A stretch of 64,000 nucleotides of DNA from RUG14199 sp964629225 (GTDB lineage Bacteria > Bacillota > Clostridia > Oscillospirales > CAG-272). The stretch is taken from NCBI GenBank assembly GCA_964629225.1, contig CAZVQC010000004.1, positions 1 to 64,000 on the forward strand. Reading direction: 5' to 3'. How positions within the stretch are numbered: position 1 is the stretch's first letter; each line of letters opens with the position of its first letter. Below, one piece after another: positions 1-6,338 of this stretch. The notes under the pieces were generated by a model. The model was not told where the DNA came from. It made no database searches and was given only the letters and a program-made list of their open reading frames with translations. Both the position numbers and the translations under genes were made by a program.

Positions 1-4
1 ATGA

Positions 5-63
5 TATAATGTTATAGTATAAAAATATAGAGTACTCAGTATAGATAGAATATTCGAAGGAGG
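5..63 (+). promoter_or_regulatory. dnaA promoter -10 element and ribosome binding site
   Basis: A perfect TATAAT lies at 5-10 and AAGGAGG at 57-63, four bases before the dnaA ATG. The -35 element would fall outside the window. Assigning it to dnaA is inference from position. Confidence 0.6.
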
Positions 64-67
64 AAAA

Positions 68-1528
68 ATGTCAGACCTTTCGCAAAACAGCATAAAAACG
101 GTCTTTCGGGCGGTTATGGAGAAGATCGAAGACGACAATGCGATACCTAAGTTCGCCGTCGACCTTTGGTTTGACGAATGCGAGATCGTCGGTATTGACA
201 GTGACGCAGTCTATCTCTCCGTTACGAAGGAAACACACAAGAAAAGCATTCTCAGCCATTACGCTAAGATCCTTTCAAAATATTTTTCCGTAGAGCTCGG
301 ATACGAACCGGAGATAAAAATCTCTTTGAGACCATCCGAAAAGGATGATGTTCCGTCAGATCTTTTTGCCGATGAAAATGAAGATATCTCAAGAGAAAAT
401 GAAGCGGAACTTATCAAGACCTACAACAGGATGAAGGGAAACCGCCAGTTTTCCGATGACGGAGACAGCTTTGTCAATGACGACGACGATTACAACAAGA
501 AAGAGATACTTTTTAAGAACAACAACGACTACACTTTCGAAAATTACGTCGTCGGCTCGTCAAACGAATTTGCTTATAACGCCGCACTTTCCATAGCGGA
601 AAAGCCCTCTTCGGAATTTAATCCCTTCTTCATCTACGGCCCTTCCGGTATCGGAAAGACTCACCTTCTCTACGCCATTGCAAACAGGATACTTGAAAAG
701 TACCCGGAAAAATTGATACTCTACGTAAAGGGCGAAGAATTTCTGAATTCCTACGTTGAAAGTCTCAAAAAAGGCACCATGTCCTATTTTCGGCAGAAAT
801 ACAGGCAAGTGGACGTGCTTCTTATCGACGATATCCAATTCATCGCCGGTAAAAAGGAGACTCAAGCGGAGTTTTTCCACACCTTCAACGTTCTCTATGA
901 AAACAGAAAACAGATAATCCTCACATCGGACCGCTCACCCTCGGAGATGGCAACGCTGGAGGAGAGGCTTCGTTCCCGTTTTTCAAGCGGACTTATTCAA
1001 GATATCCAAAGACCCGACTTTGAGCTTCGTCTGGCAATACTGAGAAAAAAATCTCAGGATTCGGGACTTTCCCTCACAGACGAGATGCTGGGATTCATGG
1101 CTGACAAACTCCATTCCAACATAAGGGAGATAGAGGGAGTCATCAAAAAACTCAGCGCAATGCAGTTTTTGAATGATATCACGATCACATTTGACGTTGT
1201 GAAAGAGGAAACTTCAAAATTCACCAAGGACGATGAGCCGTCGGAAATGATAGTTTCCAAGGTGATATCTCAAACGGCAAACTTCTTTGAGATAACGGTG
1301 GAGGATATTCTCGGAAGAAAGCGCGACAAGCCGATACAGAACGCCCGAAACGTGTCAATGTACATTATCAGACAACTGACGGATATGTCCCTTCCTCAAA
1401 TAGGAGTTATGTTCGACAGAAAGCATTCCTCAGTAAAATCCAACATCGATACCGTGAAGAAAATGATGGATTCCGACATCTATTTCGAAAAGAAAGTGGA
1501 GGAGATCATCAAAAATGTCCGCTCATAA
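68..1528 (+). CDS. dnaA: chromosomal replication initiator DnaA
   Basis: DnaA is the AAA+ initiator that binds DnaA boxes, unwinds the origin and recruits helicase. The 486-residue product has the N-terminal domain, an acidic linker (about 95-160), Walker A GPSGIGKT near 192, Walker B LLIDDIQ near 254 and a C-terminal helix-turn-helix domain. The start is fixed by AAGGAGG four bases upstream. The recognition helix is unusual: the family motif GGRDHTTV is replaced by DRKHSSV around 450-456, so the base-contacting Asp (Asp433 in E. coli) is Lys452 and both threonines are serine, while His453 and the minor-groove Arg427 remain. The putative origin downstream also has unusual repeat nonamers. The function is certain; altered binding specificity is inference. 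Confidence 0.98.
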   Translation: MSDLSQNSIKTVFRAVMEKIEDDNAIPKFAVDLWFDECEIVGIDSDAVYLSVTKETHKKSILSHYAKILSKYFSVELGYEPEIKISLRPSEKDDVPSDLFADENEDISRENEAELIKTYNRMKGNRQFSDDGDSFVNDDDDYNKKEILFKNNNDYTFENYVVGSSNEFAYNAALSIAEKPSSEFNPFFIYGPSGIGKTHLLYAIANRILEKYPEKLILYVKGEEFLNSYVESLKKGTMSYFRQKYRQVDVLLIDDIQFIAGKKETQAEFFHTFNVLYENRKQIILTSDRSPSEMATLEERLRSRFSSGLIQDIQRPDFELRLAILRKKSQDSGLSLTDEMLGFMADKLHSNIREIEGVIKKLSAMQFLNDITITFDVVKEETSKFTKDDEPSEMIVSKVISQTANFFEITVEDILGRKRDKPIQNARNVSMYIIRQLTDMSLPQIGVMFDRKHSSVKSNIDTVKKMMDSDIYFEKKVEEIIKNVRS

Positions 1529-1576
1529 GCGGAGTTTTCGAAAGTTTTTTTCCTTCTCAAAACAGCGGTACATAAC

Positions 1577-1753
1577 TGTAGAACACCTTGTAGAAAAAAT
1601 TACTTTTGAAAGAAAGATATCCATTCGTAACGGCGGAATACCACCTTTCGGTTTTTTCAAATCATTTTCTATTTGTTGTAGAAAAGCCGTTTTTCAAAAG
1701 TGCTTCATTTTACCCTTTTCTACAGTAAGTTTTAGAAAGTCACCTTTTTTACA
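1577..1753. repeat. cluster of non-canonical DnaA-box-like nonamers
   Basis: TTTTCTACA occurs exactly at 1716-1724 (+) and as its complement TGTAGAAAA at 1589-1597 and 1677-1685. One-base variants are TGTAGAACA (1577-1585) and TTTTTTACA (1745-1753). Weaker relatives are ATCTCTACA (1832-1840) and TTTTCTTCA (1886-1894). The unit differs from the consensus TTATCCACA at positions 3 and 6. Repetition and position in the dnaA-dnaN spacer support DnaA sites, but binding is inferred. Confidence 0.6.
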
Positions 1754-1767
1754 GGCCTTTCTAAAAC
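1729..1767. repeat. 11-bp perfect inverted repeat inside the origin region
   Basis: GTTTTAGAAAG at 1729-1739 is answered by CTTTCTAAAAC at 1757-1767 across 17 bases, and the loop holds the TTTTTTACA nonamer. It has no U-tract and is not an obvious terminator. It may be a protein-binding dyad or a structural element of the origin. Confidence 0.6.
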
Positions 1768-1885
1768 CCGTTTTTCCAAAAAAGATTCGACTTTAAAATA
1801 ACTTTCCGACTTTTGAAATGAAATCTAACGGATCTCTACAGCCACGAAAGTCCGCAAATTGCCGATGTGAAAGGGACAGATGAGG

Positions 1886-1960
1886 TTTTCTTCAGTTTCG
1901 TCAGTCCCTATTACTACTATCTATTTAATTATCTAAATATTTTTATCTTTTTCTCTTTTA
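1886..1960. other. DnaA-trio-like element and AT-rich DNA unwinding element
   Basis: After a degenerate nonamer (1886-1894) and a short GC-richer spacer ending CCC, the + strand reads CTA TTA CTA CTA at 1908-1919. The complementary strand is thus 3'-GAT AAT GAT GAT-5', the pattern described for Bacillus subtilis DnaA-trios. A nearly pure A/T tract (1920-1950) follows, then the dnaN ribosome site. Order and polarity (box, GC spacer, trios, AT tract) match the basal unwinding system; function is inferred. Confidence 0.6.
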
Positions 1961-1972
1961 GGAGGATTGAAA

Positions 1973-3139
1973 ATGAAAGTTATCTTCGAAAAAGAAAAGC
2001 TTCTCAGCGTACTTATTCCCGCTGCGACCATCGCACCCAACAAAAATACCAACTACATCCTCGAATGTGTCCTTTTTGAGTGTCCCTCCGACAGAGAAGG
2101 TAAATGCCGAATCTCTGCATATGACATGGAAAAGGGACTTAGAACTTATGTTGACTGTGAGACCGTGGAAGAGGGAAGTTTTGCGATGAATTCTCAAAAC
2201 GTCCTTCAAATAGTAAGGAGCATGCCGGACGGCAGCATTACTCTTGAGGTAGATAAGAGAAACAGAGCAAAAATATCCGGCGGAAGTGCTTCCTTTGAGA
2301 TAGGAGCTTTTCCCGGTGAAAGTTACCCGGCTTTACCTCTTCTCAGCGGAGACAAAAATTACAAGCTCCCTCAGCATGTCTTCAGAGATCTTATAAATAA
2401 GACTATTTTTGCGGCTTCTCAGACCGAGATAGGAAAAGCATTTTCCGGAATTTTTTTCAAAGCCGAAAATAACACCCTCACCTGTGTCGGATGCGACCGC
2501 TTTATGATAGCCGCAGCCGAGTATGAGAGTACCGAAGAGATGATAGAAAACAAATTCATCGTTCCCGCAAAGGTCCTCTCCGAGATCGTCAGAAGCGTTA
2601 AGGACAGTGAGGATGAGATGGTAATATCCGTTGCAAGAAAGCACGTTGTTATCAGCATCGGAGAATATCTTTACTTCTCCCGTCTCATTGACGATGAGTA
2701 CGTTAATTACAAGCGGATACTCGCCTTTCCCAGCGACACCGACTTTTTCGTGAACTGCAAGGCATTTCTCTCTGCTGTTGAGCGTGCTTCTATCGTGACG
2801 GAGGACAGACTCGGAGGAAAAACCAAAAATTCCCTCGTTATAAACTACAAAAATAAGGTGATGGAGATCACCTCAAATTCCGCAAACGGAAGTGTCTACG
2901 ATGAGATACCCGCTGCAAGTGAAGATATTGATGAGGAGATGACCTTCAAGTACAATTGCCGCTACATTATGAACGTTTTGAAGGCGGCAAGTGAGGATAC
3001 TTCCACTGTCAAGATCAGTCTCTCATCTTCTAAGCTCGGTATGGGTACTATGGGAATGAAGGTAACCAACGGAGACAGTGATCCCGAAAGTTCCGTCGAC
3101 TACACCTACTATATCATGCCGATAAACAACCTTAAGTAA
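1973..3139 (+). CDS. dnaN: DNA polymerase III sliding clamp (beta subunit)
   Basis: The beta clamp is a ring-shaped dimer that tethers the replicative polymerase to DNA. The 388-residue product has the family length and the three-fold repeated clamp fold, for example FKAENNTLTCVGCDRFMIA in the middle domain and a C-terminal YYIMPI segment that helps form the partner pocket. The ATG at 1973 is preferred over the TTG at 1967 because GGAGG at 1961-1965 sits seven bases before it and is otherwise too close. The stop overlaps the remB start by one base, so the two are probably translationally coupled. Confidence 0.97.
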   Translation: MKVIFEKEKLLSVLIPAATIAPNKNTNYILECVLFECPSDREGKCRISAYDMEKGLRTYVDCETVEEGSFAMNSQNVLQIVRSMPDGSITLEVDKRNRAKISGGSASFEIGAFPGESYPALPLLSGDKNYKLPQHVFRDLINKTIFAASQTEIGKAFSGIFFKAENNTLTCVGCDRFMIAAAEYESTEEMIENKFIVPAKVLSEIVRSVKDSEDEMVISVARKHVVISIGEYLYFSRLIDDEYVNYKRILAFPSDTDFFVNCKAFLSAVERASIVTEDRLGGKTKNSLVINYKNKVMEITSNSANGSVYDEIPAASEDIDEEMTFKYNCRYIMNVLKAASEDTSTVKISLSSSKLGMGTMGMKVTNGDSDPESSVDYTYYIMPINNLK

Positions 3140-3393
3140 TGTATCTTTACTTAGGTGGCGGAGTGATAGTAAAAAAGAAGGACATAATCGGGATATTCGA
3201 GCTTGACGGAAATACCACTACCGACGAGACGTTTTCATATCTCAGAAATTGTGAAAACAGAAATATCCTTTTCAATCCGGGAGAGAAGCTTCCTAAATCC
3301 TTCGTCACCGTTATGACGGATGAAGGAGAAAAGGTATTCTTTTCCCATTATGCGGTATCATCACTTCTCAAAAAGAACGAATCATCGATCTGA
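3139..3393 (+). CDS. remB: RemB-like extracellular matrix regulator (DUF370/YaaB family)
   Basis: This 84-residue protein begins MYLYLGGGVIVKKKDIIGIF, the hallmark of the RemB/YaaB branch of DUF370, whose RemA relatives are DNA-binding regulators of biofilm matrix genes in Bacillus. It starts within the dnaN stop codon. In Bacillus yaaB lies between recF and gyrB; here it lies directly between dnaN and gyrB because recF has moved to 22.7 kb. Family assignment is firm from the N-terminal signature and synteny; a matrix-regulation role here is inference. Confidence 0.9.
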   Translation: MYLYLGGGVIVKKKDIIGIFELDGNTTTDETFSYLRNCENRNILFNPGEKLPKSFVTVMTDEGEKVFFSHYAVSSLLKKNESSI

Positions 3394-3436
3394 CCGAAGC
3401 ATTTTCGGACGGTAAGATCTCTTACGGAGGAAAAAT

Positions 3437-5371
3437 ATGACAGACAACATAAAAGGAGCTGTGTACGATGAAAATCAGATACAGGTGCTTGAAGGACTGG
3501 AAGCAGTTCGCAAAAGACCCGGTATGTACATCGGCACTACTTCCCTCGGAGGCCTTCATCACCTTGTCTACGAGATAGTAGACAACTCCATAGATGAAGC
3601 AATGGCGGGAAGATGCTCTCACATAGAAGTTACTATCCATGAGGACGGAAGCGTTTCGGTCCAAGACGACGGCTTCGGAGTCCCAAGCCAAATACATCAT
3701 AAAATGGGGATACCCACCCTTGAGGTGGTATTCTCCATCCTTCACGCCGGCGGTAAGTTCGGCGGCGAGGGCTACAAAATATCCGGAGGTCTTCACGGAG
3801 TAGGTGCTTCCGTAGTTAATGCTCTTTCCGATTGGCTTGAAGTGGATAACTGCTACGGCGGAGAACGCTACACTATGAGGTTTGAGAAGGGTAAGAAGGC
3901 AAGAGACTTCAAAGATCTCGGCTCATCCGAGGGAAAGCATGGTCTCTACGTGAGATTTATGCCGGATAATACCATTTTTGAGGACATCCGTTTCGACTAT
4001 GAGACTCTCCTTACAAGGATGAGGGAGCAGGCATTTTTGAATGCGGGACTTAGGATAACTCTCACCGATCTCAGAGTGACTGACGATGACGGTAACCACC
4101 CCACACAGTCTCTTATGTATGAGGGCGGTATCATATCCTTCGTAGAGTATCTCAACTCTCTCAAGCATTCTAATATGGTCCATCCCACTCCCATCTACAT
4201 GAAGGCTAAAAAGGGTGATATAACGGCGGAGGTAGCGCTTCAGTATAATGATAGCTACAACGAGACTATCGTCACCTTTGCAAACAATATGTGCACTGTG
4301 GACGGAGGTACTCACGAGACCGGATTTAAGACTGCTCTTACCAAGGTCATCAACGCCTACGGAAGAAAGACCGGAGCGCTGAAGGACAAGGATAAGAACC
4401 TCTCCGGAGAGGATGTCAGGGAAGGTATCTGTGCCGTTGTCAGCGTAAAACTTCCGGACGCGCAGTTTGAAAGCCAGACCAAAGCGAAGCTCGGTAACTC
4501 GGAAGTGAGAACGATAGTAGATAATATCGTTTCTGAAAAACTTGATGAATTCTTTGAGGAGAATCCCGCAGTTGCAAAGGCGATACTTGAAAAGGCACTT
4601 GCGGCAAGCCGTGCAAGAGAAGCTGCAAGAAGAGCGAGAGAGGACACCAGAAGAAAAGGTGCTCTTGAAGGGATGGGACTTCCCGGAAAGCTTTGGGACT
4701 GCAATGAAAAAAGAGCGGATCTTACGGAGATATTCATCGTGGAGGGAGACTCCGCAGGCGGTTCCGCAAAAACCGGACGTGACAGTCTCTATCAAGCTAT
4801 CCTTCCCCTTCGTGGAAAGATACTCAACGTTGAAAAGGCCCGTCTTGACAGAGTCTACGTGAGTGACACGATAAAGCAGATAATTTTGTCTCTCGGTTGC
4901 GGCATAGGTGAGGATTTCGACATTTCAAAACTGAGATACGGAAAGATAATAATAATGGCGGATGCGGACGTGGACGGATCTCACATCCAGATATTGCTTC
5001 TCACGTTCTTCTTCAGATACATGAGACAGCTCATCGAAAACGGACACGTTTTTCTCGCAAGACCGCCGCTCTATAAGGTAGTCAAGGGAAAGAAGCACGT
5101 CTACGCTTACTCGGATGAGGAAAGAGACCGTGAGATCGCCGAGATGGGTGAAGGAGCCACCTCAAGCCGTTACAAGGGTCTCGGTGAGATGAACCCGGAA
5201 CAGCTTTGGGAGACAACTATGGATCCGGAGCAGAGAACTATCCTCAGAGTTGAAATGGCAGATGCCATTAAGTGCGATGAGATATTCTCACTTCTCATGG
5301 GAGATGACGTTGAGCCCAGACGTGAATTCATTGAAAAGAATGCAAAATACGTGACCGATCTTGACATCTGA
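3437..5371 (+). CDS. gyrB: DNA gyrase subunit B
   Basis: GyrB is the ATPase subunit of gyrase, which introduces negative supercoils. The 644-residue product has the GHKL ATPase motif EIVDNSIDEAMAG near residue 50, the TOPRIM signature EGDSAGGSAKTGRD near 437 and the metal-binding DADVDGSHI near 515. It lacks the insertion typical of the longer proteobacterial proteins. GGAGG precedes the ATG closely. The gene is followed by a PfkB kinase and then gyrA on the same strand. A ParE paralogue is unlikely given the neighbouring gyrA with a clear GyrA box. Confidence 0.97.
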   Translation: MTDNIKGAVYDENQIQVLEGLEAVRKRPGMYIGTTSLGGLHHLVYEIVDNSIDEAMAGRCSHIEVTIHEDGSVSVQDDGFGVPSQIHHKMGIPTLEVVFSILHAGGKFGGEGYKISGGLHGVGASVVNALSDWLEVDNCYGGERYTMRFEKGKKARDFKDLGSSEGKHGLYVRFMPDNTIFEDIRFDYETLLTRMREQAFLNAGLRITLTDLRVTDDDGNHPTQSLMYEGGIISFVEYLNSLKHSNMVHPTPIYMKAKKGDITAEVALQYNDSYNETIVTFANNMCTVDGGTHETGFKTALTKVINAYGRKTGALKDKDKNLSGEDVREGICAVVSVKLPDAQFESQTKAKLGNSEVRTIVDNIVSEKLDEFFEENPAVAKAILEKALAASRAREAARRAREDTRRKGALEGMGLPGKLWDCNEKRADLTEIFIVEGDSAGGSAKTGRDSLYQAILPLRGKILNVEKARLDRVYVSDTIKQIILSLGCGIGEDFDISKLRYGKIIIMADADVDGSHIQILLLTFFFRYMRQLIENGHVFLARPPLYKVVKGKKHVYAYSDEERDREIAEMGEGATSSRYKGLGEMNPEQLWETTMDPEQRTILRVEMADAIKCDEIFSLLMGDDVEPRREFIEKNAKYVTDLDI

Positions 5372-5410
5372 GTTACGTCACTTAAATTCTCCGAATATAG
5401 GGAGGATATG

Positions 5411-6301
5411 ATGAAATATCTAACGGTTACCCTCAACCCGGCTATTGATAGAATGTACCGACTTGACACTGCTTTTGAAACGGGAAAACTCAACCGCGCT
5501 ATGGAAATGAGTGAGATGAGTTTCAGCGGAAAGGGCATCAATGTTTCAAGAGAGCTTTTTCGGCTTGGGATAGATTCGAAGGTCCTTTGTATCCTTCAGG
5601 GAGACGACGGAAAAAAAGCTTTTGCTTCCATGAAAAATGAAGAACTCAATCTTTTTCCCGTCATGACTGCAGGTAGGATGAGGAGAAATATCTCCATCGT
5701 AGATAAGGACGGTGTTGATACGGAGTTGAACGAACCGGGGTATCCCCTTGAAAAAGAGGACTTTGTAACATTTCTCGGTCTCTATGACAGACTTATCTCC
5801 GACAGAGAGGAAAAGGCGGTCATTTTAAGCGGAAGTACCCCTCCTGGCATCAGAAGCGATATCTACCGCAATATGATAAAAAGCGCTTCGGAAAAGGGAG
5901 CATACGTGATACTTGATGCGGACGGAGAACTTTTAAAACGCGGAATAGAGGGAAGACCTGACCTTATAAAGCCCAATGAAAAAGAACTTTTGGGTCTTAT
6001 TGGAGGAAGGTTTTCCGGAAGTGAAGTCCAAAAAAGAACTCAAGCCCTTGCGGCGGCGATACTTATCCATGAAAAGACCGGTATCGAAGTTCTTTGCACA
6101 TTAGGTGCTCTCGGAAGTGTTTTTGCAGGAAAGGAAGGACATTTTGCCTGTCCGGCAAAAAATGTGACGGTAAAGCGTTTCAAGGGAGCCGGAGACAGGT
6201 ATCTTGCGAGATTTCTGTTTGAAAAGAACGAAAATAAAAGAAGCACCTTTGATGCCATGAGTATTGCATCAGAGGCTACTGCCGATTATCTTGCCGAATA
6301 A
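5411..6301 (+). CDS. PfkB-family hexose kinase, 1-phosphofructokinase-like
   Basis: The 296-residue product belongs to the ribokinase/PfkB family and most resembles 1-phosphofructokinase and tagatose-6-phosphate kinase. It has TLNPAIDR at the start, a SGSTPPG segment, KPNEKELL in the middle and GAGD near the C-terminus, whose Asp is the catalytic base. After GAGD it reads RYLARF where relatives usually have S-x-x-A-G-F, so the region around the catalytic site is slightly unusual. The ATG at 5411 has better spacing from GGGAGG (5400-5405) than the ATG at 5408. It lies between gyrB and gyrA, with no other sugar genes nearby, so the substrate is unclear. Confidence 0.85.
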   Translation: MKYLTVTLNPAIDRMYRLDTAFETGKLNRAMEMSEMSFSGKGINVSRELFRLGIDSKVLCILQGDDGKKAFASMKNEELNLFPVMTAGRMRRNISIVDKDGVDTELNEPGYPLEKEDFVTFLGLYDRLISDREEKAVILSGSTPPGIRSDIYRNMIKSASEKGAYVILDADGELLKRGIEGRPDLIKPNEKELLGLIGGRFSGSEVQKRTQALAAAILIHEKTGIEVLCTLGALGSVFAGKEGHFACPAKNVTVKRFKGAGDRYLARFLFEKNENKRSTFDAMSIASEATADYLAE

Positions 6302-6338
6302 GAGAGATTTGTGAGTATTTCGAAAGGAAGTATGGATC

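Larger units (their letters stand above)
1529..1972. other. probable chromosomal origin oriC (dnaA-dnaN spacer)
   Basis: This 444-base gene-free spacer is AT-rich and repeat-rich. It holds a cluster of TTTTCTACA-like nonamers in both orientations (1577-1753, further degenerate copies at 1832 and 1886), an 11-bp inverted repeat (1729-1739/1757-1767), and at its right end a run of CTA/TTA trinucleotides leading into a very AT-rich tract before dnaN. The dnaA-dnaN spacer is the unwinding region in many Bacillota. No perfect TTATCCACA box was seen. Short open frames here have no family resemblance. Location is well supported; activity is inference. Confidence 0.75.

Noticed and set aside
1515..2079. 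Short open frames in the dnaA-dnaN spacer
   Set aside because: They have low-complexity translation, lack ribosome sites and lie over the origin signals.
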